Positions 25,054-35,461 of a DNA stretch of 49,706 nucleotides are shown here, piece by piece. How positions within the stretch are numbered: the stretch's first letter is position 1; every line of letters starts with the position of its first letter. The notes below the pieces were generated by a model. That model was not told the origin of the DNA, did not search any database, and worked only from the letters and a program-made list of their open reading frames with translations. This stretch comes from Cristatella mucedo (lineage: Eukaryota > Bryozoa > Phylactolaemata > Cristatellidae). Both the position numbers and the translations under genes were made by a program. Location of the stretch: NCBI GenBank assembly GCA_009760855.2, contig WPIO01000177.1, forward strand, positions 518,501 to 568,206, written 5' to 3'.

Positions 25054-25882
25054 AATAATAATGCACTTTATAAAGCGCCATCCGAGAACTCAATCTCTTT
25101 CTAGGCGCTTTACATTGGCTGCAAAGGGAAATGCAATTGAATGGTGAGTGATATCATGCTTGATAAACAACATGAATACAATGGTTAGGGGTGACGTGCA
25201 CACGGTCAGCATGCAAGTGTGGTTAGTGGCAGCATGCACAGTGTCAGCATGTATAAGCACATGAAGGACGAATCACAGGGACCCACTAAATGCTGTCCTA
25301 AATAGGTGTGTTTTCACGTTCTTTTTAAATGTGGTCAAGTCAGGGGATGTTGTGACGCAAGTCGGGAGGGAGTTCCAGGCTTTGGGAGCATACGAACTAA
25401 ATGCACGGTCTCCAAAGGATTTGAGGTTTGTACGAGGTATTGGCAAACTGTTGGATTCCGAAAAGCGGGTGGTACCATGCTTGGCCTGGCGGATGAGTAG
25501 ATCTGAGAGATAGGCTGGAGTCAAAGAATGAAGTGACCTAAAAGTGAGCGACAAAACCTTGAAGTCAATCCGTTGCTTGACTGGTAGCCAGTGCAGGTCG
25601 GCGAGAGGTTGTGTGATGTGGCAACTGCGATGCTCACGACAGACAAGCCTAGCTGCAGAGTTTTGCACCGGCTGTAATCGCCTGATTGCACATGCCGGTA
25701 GGCCAGTAAGCAGTGAGTTGCAAAAGTCGAGACGGGATGTCACGAATGCACGGACCAACTTGGACGTGGTATCCTTATCTAAACAAGCCCGAATTTTAGC
25801 AATGTTATGTAGCTGAAAGTAGGCAGATTTGACTGTGGAGCTGATGTGGTCGTCTAACGAGAGGTCACTTTGGAACACGAAC
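25054..25882 (-). mobile_element. LINE A 3' part with an open 201-codon RT C-terminal frame
   Basis: This is the best LINE A copy here. The minus-strand frame (25273-25878) is uninterrupted and contains SRLDFCNSLLTGLPACAIRR, NSAARLV, LADLHWLPVKQRIDFKVLSL, PAYLSDLL, and FGDRAFSSYAPKAWNSLPT. These are diagnostic C-terminal blocks of CR1/L2/Rex1-type non-LTR retrotransposon ORF2, downstream of the catalytic YADD region, which is absent. After the stop comes a 3' UTR with a perfect 8-bp outer stem AAAGCGCC/GGCGCTTT (25072-25079 and 25104-25111 in window orientation) and a TTATTATT tail. It is 5' truncated at about 25882, typical of target-primed insertion. The intact frame suggests a fairly recent copy. 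Confidence 0.88.
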
Positions 25883-26743
25883 TTCTACAATGGCCACGAC
25901 TGGGAGGTGCTAAAGAACTGCACGTGGTCTATTGACTTTAAGAACCATCGTCTGCCAGCGGAAGGATTCGTCCAGAGCACAACGACGTTCCCGCTGACCT
26001 TTCTTCTATCAGTCGCGAACAGGAGAGACTGGCACTAGAATATCCCATCCCACAATAAGGCACTCGTACGTCGTACGTCGTACGTCGCGACGGCTCGTTG
26101 AAAGGTCCTGACCCAGCTCAGTTCAAATTTGGGAGCTACCTTCATTCGTGAAAACGCTTCTAAACTTTATGGGCACGTCGCCGAACGACTAATTGAAAAT
26201 TTTCCTCCTCGTTCTGCAACGGATGATGGCTAAATCAGCAAGATTATGTCTGCCGAAATATTCATTATTTTGCGGTTCATCAATTATGACGGCTAGCATC
26301 CGGTAATGCGACAATCTTTGGCGAGGCAGAATAAAAGGCAAAACCGTGCAATAAGCGGTTGGCTGCGCTCCGGAAGTTGAGCAGTTGAACTTTAGACCTC
26401 GGGTCAGGCACTTGAGAGGCACTCTGGGCGCCGTACGAAAGCCGCTGGACGCCATGGCAGATACAAGATGCTTTTGACCCGCCGGTTCTGTCGAATAGAC
26501 TTCTCCGCGCGCTAGGGATACGGACGTTGTATCTTAAGGTATGAGCGCTCTCTGTCACAGCAGAGTTCCGCTACTCTGTCGGCATACCTACGTGCCAATT
26601 GGTCCGGTATCTACAAGTCACCAGGCGCTAAACAAGGTTTAGACGTCACCGACATTTGCCGCGCGGCGGCTGGGTCTAGCGTCGCTACGAGCGCTGAGTT
26701 TGCGGCCTTGTCCTGTCCGGAAGCTAGAGCCGCTGAAAAATCT
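25883..26743. other. No gene seen
   Basis: The only oddity is a short ACGTCGT/CGTACGTCGT repeat at 26066-26090. No motif-bearing frame. Confidence 0.4.
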
Positions 26744-26744
26744 A

Positions 26745-27047
26745 ATTCAATGGTATAGCGCCCCAAGAGAACTTAATCTCTATTCAGGCGCTTCTCATAT
26801 GCCGCGGGGCTCGAACCTGCGAACTGAGCTGGTTTGGGCCAAGTGGTTAACGCGCTCGCCTCGACCAAGTCAGGGTGAATGTAGTAAATGACGGAGGCCG
26901 TGGTTCCGAGCCGCGACGCTTATGTGAAGCGCCTGAATGGAGATTAAGTTCTCTTAGGGAGCGACACAAATGAACTAAATACATTCAGCTCGACCTGGGG
27001 CGTTGAAGGCGAGTTCCTTAACCACTGGGCCAAACCAGCGCGGCGGC
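26745..27047 (-). mobile_element. SINE1 (outer, minus strand), split by a nested SINE1
   Basis: The tail half lies at 26745-26825 (CAATGGTATAGCGCCCCAAG and AGAGAACTTAATCTC in window orientation, then a B box). The head half lies at about 26977-27047 (reverse complement GCTGGTTTGGCCCAGTGGTT). Together they form one SINE1 interrupted between its A and B boxes. Confidence 0.85.
26826..26971 (+). mobile_element. SINE1 (inner, plus strand) inserted into another SINE1
   Basis: The head is GAGCTGGTTTGGGCCAAGTG and the tail GAGATTAAGTTCTCTTAGGG, AGCGACACAAAT. It is flanked by GAACT at 26821-26825 and 26972-26976, a candidate 5-bp target duplication. The GAA part is ambiguous because it also resembles the SINE terminus. 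Confidence 0.85.
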
Positions 27048-27217
27048 GCTACACCCTGTTTTTAACAGTTCCGAAGGTCGGCACCCTCGCTTGGCTGCAG
27101 CCGGCCTCTCACGACTGAACATGGAGAAGGGCGCCCCCTTTCGTTCGGCACTGCCGCCGCTTGCACGAACAGCAAGCGGCGGGCGCGGTCGACCGACGCC
27201 GATGTAATTCTTCTTCT

Positions 27218-27239
27218 CCCGCTCTCTCTCTCTCTCTCC

Positions 27240-27331
<92 letters not shown>
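27218..27331. repeat. (CT)n dinucleotide array
   Basis: About 55 CT units with two CCG interruptions near the left end. It explains the Ser/Leu and Glu/Arg runs read here. Confidence 0.95.
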
Positions 27332-27332
<1 letters not shown>

Positions 27333-27615
27333 GCCTCTCGCGGCGTCCGAGTTGTCGTACCCTGCATAGCCGGAGCCGCGGGCATGTCCTTCCGCCTCGG
27401 CGGGCCCTCGTGCGGCAGCGACGTGCGACTGCGAGCAGCGCAGCCGTCTGACTCCCCACCCGACCAAGGTCGAGGTCGCTGCCCGGCAGAACAGTTTCTA
27501 TTTGCATCCTCGGATTCGTGCTGCCGCAATAACAGATCGATTGTGGAGCCGCTGCCATTCTTTTCTCAAAAACAAAAGACGGTTCACCGTTGCACTCGGC
27601 CGACACTCAAGATCC

Positions 27616-27803
27616 TGGGTGTTAGCCCAGGGGTAAGGGTGCTCGAGCTCTTAGCGACCCAAGTCGTGTGTTCAAGCCCTGCAAGTGATCAAATCGAGTG
27701 ATCAAATATTTCCCTCTGCAAGAGGCGGCGGCAGCCGTTAAGGCTCTTCTGCAGCTATGCAATGGACGCTGTTGAATAAGCTAATCTTTAAATTTTAACT
27801 TTT
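27616..27803 (+). mobile_element. SINE2 copy, diverged
   Basis: The head reads GCCCAGGGGTAAGGGTGCTC and the B box GTGTTCAAGCCCTG. The body has GGCAGCCGTTAAGGCTCTTC and the tail GCTGTTGAATAAGCTAATC. A local duplication (GTGATCAAAT) disrupts the centre. Confidence 0.75.
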
Positions 27804-28097
27804 ATGACACACATGACCTCGAAGACCGTGACGGCGAGCATGGCCTCCCGGGCACTGGCTCAGCAAGCGATCCCGTCGGGCCGCTGGCTGACAGGGAGCG
27901 CTTCCGAGCGGTCCGAGGTACCATTAGCAGTGCTCCCATTAGCCGGAATGCGAGCACAAACTCGGCTCCCGAATAACTCAAAATGTAGCACTCGCCTCGT
28001 GTACTTCAAAGGCTAAAGCAAAGTAGCGAAACAATGGCGATTCAGAGCGGGAGCGGAGTCAGGCACACTTGCACCAGGCTATGAAAAGTTCGCTGCC

Positions 28098-28167
28098 TCA
28101 CGGCTCGAAACCCCGACCTGGATTGAGAAGCGAGAACGCTGCGCCACTGGGCCAAGAAGCGGCTGCC
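28098..28167 (-). mobile_element. tRNA-like SINE head fragment
   Basis: Minus-strand sequence TTGGCCCAGTGGCGCAGCGT and GGGTTTCGAGCCGTGAGGC gives an A-box-like and a B-box-like block at tRNA spacing. No tail is found. It could be a decayed SINE1 head or a tRNA pseudogene. Confidence 0.5.
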
Positions 28168-28994
28168 CTCCACCCGTGATTATCTATGAGTTCTTGCATG
28201 CGCGCCTTCACAAGACTGACGTGCACGCCCAGTGTACGTCCTGTGGAATCCTTAGGCGGTAAGTTAAAGCCTCGCGGTTTTATCCGAGGTGCTAAGAGAG
28301 TGAGAGATCTTGCGGCAGTCTCCGAAGCTCGGCCGGTGAGAGGCGAGGAGTGCCGGTCCGGATTGAAGTCCTGCCTCGAAGAAGCTTGGCACTTGGCTCC
28401 GGCGTACGTTCGGCTCTCCGCATCCCCCTAAGGCACCCGCCGGGCTCTTTAGAGCAGTTGAATGCGAGGAATCGCATCCGATTGCTGCCGTACGTATCGA
28501 TTACTGGATGAATCTGTAAAGTACTGCGACCCGCTTTTAAAGCGGACTTTCCTGGATCGTCTCTCGCTCGAGGCGATTGCACATTCGCCCTTGGCTCCCT
28601 TGGCTCCCGTGCCGCTTTCGATCGCTGCGTTGTGATCAAAAGTCAGTCTATGCCTAGCTACAGTGTAACGATCGCCCGCGTGTCTGGATTGAGCCGCCGG
28701 TGCATCGTCCGAGTCCGGGCTCCGACTCGCTCTCAGCGGAAATCGGCTTTCGGGCGAAAAACGGCAACTTTCGCATCTACTAAATTAGCTCGATGCTCGC
28801 TTCAGTGGTGGCAAACGCAATCTGGTCCCTACCTTAATACCGCTGAACCGCCCTGCTGCTGGCGAGGCTTTGTTTTCATGAGCGCTTTATCGTCTCAACT
28901 GTCTCCGGAGCGCCTTTCGCTTTTTTCCGGAAGTGTCGCGCGCTTCGCTCCGCTCCGCCGCTGGAGAGAGGCAGCGGTTCGTGCGTTTCTCCTC
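28168..28994. other. No gene seen
   Basis: Moderately GC-rich sequence leading into the minisatellite. A plus-strand open frame starting at 28632 continues into the repeat but shows no domain. Confidence 0.4.
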
Positions 28995-29449
28995 TGCCCC
29001 GCTCTGCCCCGCTCTGCCCCGCTCTGCCCCGCTCTGCCCCGCTCTGCCCCGCTCTGCCCCGCTCTGCCCCGCTCTGCCCCGCTCTGCCCCGCTCTGCCCC
29101 GCTCTGCCCCGCTCTGCCCCCGCTGCCCCGCCCTGCCCCGCTCTGCCCCGCTCTGCCCCGCTCTGCCCCGCTCTGCCCCGCTCTGCCCCGCCCGCTCTGC
29201 CCCGCTCTGCCCCGCTCTGCCCCGCTCTGCCCCGCTCTGCCCCGCTCTGCCCCGCTCTGCCCCGCTCTGCCCCGCTCTGCCCCGCTCTGCCCCGCTCTGC
29301 CCCCGCTCTGCCCGCTCTGCCCCGCTCTCTGCCCCCCGCTCTGCCCCGCTCTGCCCCGCTCTGCCCCGCTCTGCCCCGCTCTGCCCCGCTCTGCCCCGCT
29401 CTGCCCCGCTCTGCCCCGCTCTGCCCCGCTCTGCCCCGCTCTGCCCCGT
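28995..29449. repeat. 10-bp minisatellite (unit GCTCTGCCCC), about 45 units
   Basis: Nearly identical units run head to tail, with a few indels at about 29118-29133, 29188-29193 and 29300-29340 that shift the register. The unit lacks stop codons in any frame, so long spurious frames appear on both strands. The minus strand carries GGGG every 10 nt. Confidence 0.97.
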
Positions 29450-29617
29450 CGGCGGCGGCGGCGTCCGCGTCGGCTTTCGCTGCTCCACACTCGAAGCCAG
29501 CTCGTGCACGCTTCCCATTTCTGCCTCATAGTTGCAATCTGACGGTTCGCATTCGGGCTTGCGTTCACCACGTGCGCCGGGCGAGAGTTTCGTCGGAGCT
29601 GAGTGAGTATTTCTGCC

Positions 29618-29775
29618 ACAGGAACTAAGGTGCTCGCTTTTCACGATCCGGGTCGTGGGTTCGAGTCCTGCGGCGGGAGATCCTCTATTGCCCACTGCGA
29701 GCTGTGGCGACAGCCGTCGAGGCTCTCCAGCAGCTACATAAAGGAGGCTGTACATTTCAGTAAATTAGCTCACCT
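29618..29775 (+). mobile_element. SINE2 copy, short-head form
   Basis: AACTAAGGTGCTCGCTTTTC, CACGATCCGGGTCGTGGGTT and CGAGTCCTG give A- and B-box regions with the short inverted repeat. The body GCGACAGCCGTCGAGGCTC and tail GGCTGTACATTTCAGTAAAT follow. The first bases of the head are missing. Confidence 0.8.
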
Positions 29776-30835
29776 TTTCTCGGTACGAGTCGGAAGCCGA
29801 GTCGACGACACGCGGTCTGAAGCGCCTGGGGGATGGGTGGGTGGGACGCGGTGGCGTATCGACGGCAATTCAGAGGATTCTGGTGTTGCTGCAGCGTGCG
29901 ATGGCGGCACCGAACGCGGACGCCGCACCTCTTCGGCCGCGGTCGATGACGAGACATTTTAGAGTAGAGCCAGCTGTGAGGAGCAGGAGCTCAGCACTGC
30001 CCGCAGTGTAGGGTCGAGCCACGTCTGCACCACTCTCGAGCTGCTCGCTTCGACGGCCAAGTCGGCGTCGGGCCCGGGTTAGAATTGGAGCCGACTAACG
30101 CTCAGCGGGTGGGACGAACGCACGCCGTACCCAGACGCGGCGATCGTCGCCGAGGCGCGCGCAGGCGGGCGGGCGTGCGTGCGTGCGTGCTGAGGGTTTC
30201 GGCTGCGTAGACTCAAGGAGACGCTCGCCTGCTCAAGTGACAACGGCCACGCGAACGTGGCAGCTCCTGCTAGCTTAAGCTGCTGGATTGAGCCGATCGA
30301 TCGGCATCGACGGACATCGAGCCTCCATCCAAATCGTAGGGCAGAGACCTTATCGGGAACCTCGAGCCTTTTTTCGCCCAGCGCCCTAGAAACTACTCTC
30401 GCGAATCGGCTTGCCGTTGCTCACTGCTCCAAGCGCTCAGCATCTTTGCGCGCTGGGTTCGGTGTGCCCAGACGAACCAGTGTAACCGCACAAGCTCGCT
30501 CTCGTTTCGGGCTCACTCAGGCTGCCCTACTCAGTGTGTCACAAGCATGTTTCTGCCAGACCCCGCGAGTTAGGTATTGCCGGTGAAACACATCGGGATA
30601 CCAGAGTGGCGGCCAGCGCCAAATTGACGTCTATGCCGTTGCTACAAACTATAATGCAAGTTGTCGCGTTAGAGCGGCTAATTCTGCTAACCAGTTCTCC
30701 TGTTAGAACCGCTGCCAATTTCTCTCGCTTACAGGGATAAAGCTAACGCTACCCTTGGTGACTGCCAACTAGCTTTGAATTTGCTACTCAGTAGCACACG
30801 TTATTTGTTCAATTAAAAATCACTATTTGTATGCA
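29776..30835. other. No gene seen
   Basis: GC-rich at first, with a GCGT run at about 30174-30190. Short frames only. Confidence 0.4.
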
Positions 30836-30837
30836 GC

Positions 30838-31253
30838 CTGATACTTGACGACGCCATTAAGGATTTCTCGGTTACAGAGACCTGGTTGAAGTCGATGAAC
30901 TATTCGGCGATTTCCAATATTGTACGAGAAGGTTTTTACTTTTCCATACTAGAAGATCGTTGGAATCTGTTGGTTGAGCAACTGTTGTCGTCAGCACCTC
31001 TTTCAGTTTGAAGCCTTTCTCGTCTCCTACAATGTAATATGGCTATGTTAATGTACCGTGTCCAATTAGCGATGAGTCGCCGATGGTGACGGTAATTGAT
31101 CGTCTATCAGGGAGCGATCCCAGCTTCAGTCGAGAATTTTTGCACAGGGAATCACCCTCTTCTCATTCTATTTGATTTCAATTTCAAATTTGATAGACCG
31201 CATAACCCTATGTGTTCGAACGTGCTTTCACAGTCTGAGTCTTTTTGCAACTG
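30838..31253 (+). mobile_element. LINE B endonuclease-domain relic
   Basis: Frames read FSVTETWLKSMNYSAISNIV REGFYF and, further on, ILFDFNFKFDRPHNPMCSNV. These match the (I)TETWL and GDFN blocks of the apurinic-type endonuclease of CR1/L2-like LINEs. Stops and frameshifts are frequent. The main LINE B body at 32.7 kb on the same strand may be the rest of this copy. Confidence 0.65.
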
Positions 31254-31254
31254 A

Positions 31255-31352
31255 GCTAAGGTTCAAGCCGTCTGTATCTCCAAAAAGCCACGAAAGCTAT
31301 GTGGTTGTAGGAGAGAATTGTATAGCGCACTCACTTTAGGCAGCGTAACGCA
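31255..31352 (-). mobile_element. LINE B 3' end (opposite orientation)
   Basis: In window orientation it reads CGTCTGTATCTCCAAAAAGC CACGAAAGCTATGTGGTTGT, then GAGAGAATTGTATAGCGCAC. This is the reverse complement of the family B terminus at 34.6-34.7 kb. Confidence 0.75.
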
Positions 31353-32688
31353 AAGATCATCAACGACAGATTTCGACGGCCGCTCTGAAGGACATCTGAC
31401 CGAAATGTGCAAGCGTCCAGCACGTTGTAATTTCCCGTCTAAATGTGAGTGGAGTTCGCTTTATTCCATAGCGCAGCTTCTATCGGCGTCTCTCAGAGCA
31501 GCCAGCGGCAGAACTCATTGGGTTGCCCCCCTTCCGAGATCCACATCAACAAGCGATCTGCGGCCCATCACTGCCGTGCTGCCCCCGCTGGCGGCCATTG
31601 TGTGAAACGACCCGCGCGGTGGTGTGCTCTGCTGAGCGGTCTGCAGCCAGCCCTGAGCGACGGCCGTGCGGTCCAATGCTTGCCGTACCGTGAGGCCAGC
31701 CGTTCACTGATTGTATCAGCTTATCTATGCCGGCACATCTGTGCCCCACGCTAACCCGCATGTTCTACCGGCCGGGGGCTCACTGTTCCAACTGGCCTGC
31801 AGTCTGCTGGTCGTAGCGATGTGTGGCCCGTTCGTAACGATCCGTGGCCTGCTGTCTCTACAGGCGTTCTACTTATGGCGATGGTGCGCTTGCAAGCTGT
31901 TACTCAGATTCCTTGTCGGTCTGTAATCCCAGCGATAAAAAAAAACCGCTAACCCTCGTTTTCCCCTCACTCTGCATCTGCAGCCAAGCCTCTGCCACAA
32001 ATGACTGGAGACGGCAAACAAGCCGCTCAAAGGATACTGAAGTGCCTGCCTGCTTACCGCGTGCCGCCTCGTTACAGAGCGATACTACGATTCAGATGGT
32101 GACTCTGCAGTGCGGCTACCAAGAGAGCACTTATCATTTGACAATGCAGACCAGATCTGAGGGAATATATGGATACATTCTGGGAGAAGTGCTTTGGCCA
32201 GCTCGACGTTTGGAAGGTACCACCATATAGAAGTAGCAGTTATTTGAGTATTCAGTTCGTTCTCGCCTAATTCTCGGGACAGCGAGATTCGCGGCCCTCT
32301 TTTCTACCTATTTTTTTTCCGGCCTGTCAATGTACCAGAATTGTATAAATTAAACAATGACCTAATAATCTGCAAGAAATTCCATTTAGCGAGCAGCAAT
32401 CGTTCACTTCACCCTCAAGATGTCTCTCGCGGTTTTCGCACGTGAAATTAGGTGTCCACGGCTTGTCTTGATCGCCAAAAAGCATGCCAAAATATGTATT
32501 GTACGCCTTCAAAGTCGTGATAGATGCTTTCTCTGACTACTTTCTCACTCTTGTCTTGATAAATTGTCAGCGCATGTAGCATCGGCGTGTAGCATCGGGC
32601 AACCTCTTGATGCCAATGTCCTTAGACATGACTATTCACTATTCTCTTACTCTGCATTAGCATAAGCTTAAATGTTCGTTGAAGGCAC
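31353..32688. other. No gene seen
   Basis: No LINE block, SINE or RRM-like motif could be read. It may be unrelated sequence lying between two parts of a LINE B copy. Confidence 0.35.
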
Positions 32689-32689
32689 A

Positions 32690-34708
32690 TGCATTCTGTG
32701 ACACTTCTATTGATACCACTCTACTGTGCAAATCGACATCCTTATCCTCTATAAGTGGAACAGCGGAACAACGGGTTCGGTAAGCAATTTGCTGGCCAAT
32801 TATGAGAGGTCTAACTCTCCAGATATCAACGGCTCGGCCGACAAGTTTTCTTCATTCTTCACTGAAGAATTATGCACATTCGTGCCTCCACAAAACCTCC
32901 TCCAAACTTGAGCAATTGTTGAATCGCAACCTGCGATCTTCTTCGAGATTTTTTGAGGTTTCTGCATGCGATGCGGCTACCTAATGAGGTCTAATAAAAA
33001 ATAGCTCGTCTCCTGAAGACCATATACCATCACCTCTATGATTTTCACTGGCAGATAAACATCGCCCAGCCGTAACTGAGATTTTTTAATGCTTCTAGGG
33101 AAAAGCGGGTTGCACCCGAGTTCTTCAAATTGGTCATCGTTAGACCAATAGTTAAAAATGTCTGGATTAGATACAGAGGTCCTTGCAAGCTATTACCCAG
33201 TTTCCCTTCTCCCTTTTTGTCAAAGATTCTTGAAAAATTGTTGCTCAGCAGCTTGTCGCACACATCGAAAAGAATAAGTTGTCAGCAAGATTTCAGTCGG
33301 AGTTCAAAGGGAACTCTACTGAAACTGCTCTTCTTTGTGTAACCAATGATATCCTATACAGCAACGATGACGGGAAACACCTGCCTTCGACACTATTGAT
33401 CCCGATATCCTACTTGAACGATTGAAAGCAGCGATTGGTCTGGCAGAAAAGACACTGGGGTAGTTCAAATCGTATTTGTCTGATCGTGTTAAATCCGTGT
33501 CGTGTGGGGTCTGATCTCATCCAACAGATCAGTCACCTGCGGAGCCCCTCAAGGGTCCGTCCTCGGTTCTTTTCTGCTTATCATTTATACTCAACCTTCG
33601 AGAAAAATGATTCGGGCCCATGGAGTAGGCTATCACTTTTATGCTGACGATACTCAGCTGTATTTGTCATTTAAACCGTTTTAATCTGCTGCAGTGACTA
33701 ATAAACTGAATGGTTGCCTTTCAGACAGTCGATTCCGGTTTTTGGAAAATTCCCTTAAACTAAACGTCAATAAAAAGAACTGCTACTCAATGGACACTCT
33801 AAGCGCGTGGCTGGACTAGAAGGCTTTGCTCTTCTAATAGGTGATGCTGTTGTGCGATCGTCACCATGTGCTCGGAATTTAGGTGTCGTCTTCAAACCTG
33901 CCTTAATTTTGAAAGCTTCATTAAGAAGACTGATTCTAGAGCTAGCCAGCACGTCCAATGCCTTTCTAAGATTAGAAACTGTCTTCAACGGTGGCATGCA
34001 AAAAATAAACAAGCTCCCCGATTCTGTCTCGGTTAGATAGTTGCAATTACATTTTGGCTGGGCTACCGAATAAAGCCACTAGGCCACTGCAGCTGGGGAC
34101 GCATATGGCTGCAAGGCAAGTTTAAAAATCCCAGAGATTTGACCGCGTGTCTCCTTTGCTGAAAGAGCTTGGACGGCTACCGATTGATCAACGGATACAG
34201 AGGAAAGTTCTTAAAGTTCTTACAGTTCTTACACTGACCCACAAGGCCTGCCACGGTTTGGCTCCTTCATACCTAGCTGAACTGCTGCATCAGTTTAAGC
34301 CTCATCGTACCTTCAGGTCCTGTATGGACTATATATTAACTCTTCCATTCCTCTGCTTAACGACCGTTGGCGACAGAAGCTTTAGCTCTGCAGATCCTAG
34401 GCTGCAGTACTCACTTCCACAATTATTTTTCGCAACGACAGCCACTCACATGCCGCCCACTACGGCACACCCTTTCCAGCCGTCCTAAAATGCTACTTCC
34501 ATGCTACTCACTACTTCAACTGCTCTCCTGACTCAGTGGTGCTTCTCACTTTCTCTTTTTATTGTGTTAGATGAAGTGTGTTGGCTACCTAATGCACACC
34601 GAAAGCCACTTGAGCTGAAGTGCGCTTTAAAAAACTCTCGCGCGTAACGTCCACATAGTCTTTGTGGCTTTTTGGAGTTACAGACTGAGATACAATATAA
34701 CGCAACTG
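32690..34708 (+). mobile_element. LINE B body: reverse transcriptase relic to 3' end
   Basis: In order: SPDINGSADKFSSFFTEEL and KTSSKLEQLLNRNLRSSSRF (pre-RT region); VIVRPIVKN and PFLSKILEKLLL (RT block 1-2); VTCGAPQGSVLGSFLLIIYT (block 4); HFYADDTQLYLSF, the catalytic YADD box, at about 33630-33680; CARNLGVVFKPALI; LGRLPIDQRIQRKVLKVLT; CHGLAPSYLAELLHQF; TVGDRSFSSADPRL. The 3' end has CCACATAGTCTTTGTGG and GAGATACAATATAACG. Numerous frameshifts and stops make it dead. The family is CR1/L2-like (Jockey superclade). Confidence 0.87.
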
Positions 34709-34864
34709 GCGCTATTCATGCGAACCTGACGTCCGTACCGTGCCCAACAGCCAAATAGGAGATTTTCAAAATATCGCTTTCCTGCCCTCAGAAGTAAAGT
34801 TTTGTTGAACTTAATACCCAAGGACAGAAAAGTTTATTTAATCCGTTACTCAGTGTTATTAGAT

Positions 34865-35045
34865 CTTCCATTTTATCTCATAGCGACGGATGATAACTGA
34901 TACTTTTTCTCTGCAGGTTCCAGACTGTGGAACCAATTTCCACAATTCTTAGACAAAGACATATTTTTCCTGCTGCCAACTCTTGGCAGATCATTTTCAG
35001 TCATCCTGTGCTGATACTGACATTATTCCTACACGCAATATTTTT
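34865..35045 (+). mobile_element. LINE B C-terminal fragment (second copy)
   Basis: The reading FFSAGSRLWNQFPQFLDKDI FFLLPTLGRSFSVILC matches FSSAGPRLWNSLPRILCNDS and YGSSFSAVLSC of the 10-kb copy. No 3' terminus is present. Confidence 0.65.
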
Positions 35046-35461
35046 GGAGTGCATAGAGCTATGCAAATCCGAGTGATGATTAAACTAAATTTTTTACTTG
35101 ACCAAGAAAATCGTAGCGTATTCGTGTGAAGTTGCTGCTTATCAAACCAAGAGATTTGGAGAGAAACTAATGTCTATAGAAAGCCACTGGCAGCAAGAAC
35201 TCATTAAGAATTATTCATGGCCGTGCCTACTGCAACTTGCTTCGACGCTGCTACTGTGCAAACTGCTGAGGTTACGGACAGCTGTTCTGACGCTGGACAA
35301 GCGGCTTTCCTTCACTGCGAGCCTACTTCAGATTGAGTCTGCACCTCGAGCAGCTGGACTCTTGCTAAGCCTCGCTACGTGCCCGATGAGGACCCTTGCT
35401 TCTGCAATCGAGTGCAATGTACTTTATGGCTATGCCTCGAACGACACTGCTTTAAACTGAC

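Noticed and set aside
28995-29449. CRISPR array
   Set aside because: Units are 10 bp head to tail without spacers, in an animal genome.
28632-29755. Long frames of about 250-300 codons on both strands through the 10-bp repeat
   Set aside because: The repeat unit has no stop in any frame, so the frames are automatic. Flanks show no domain.
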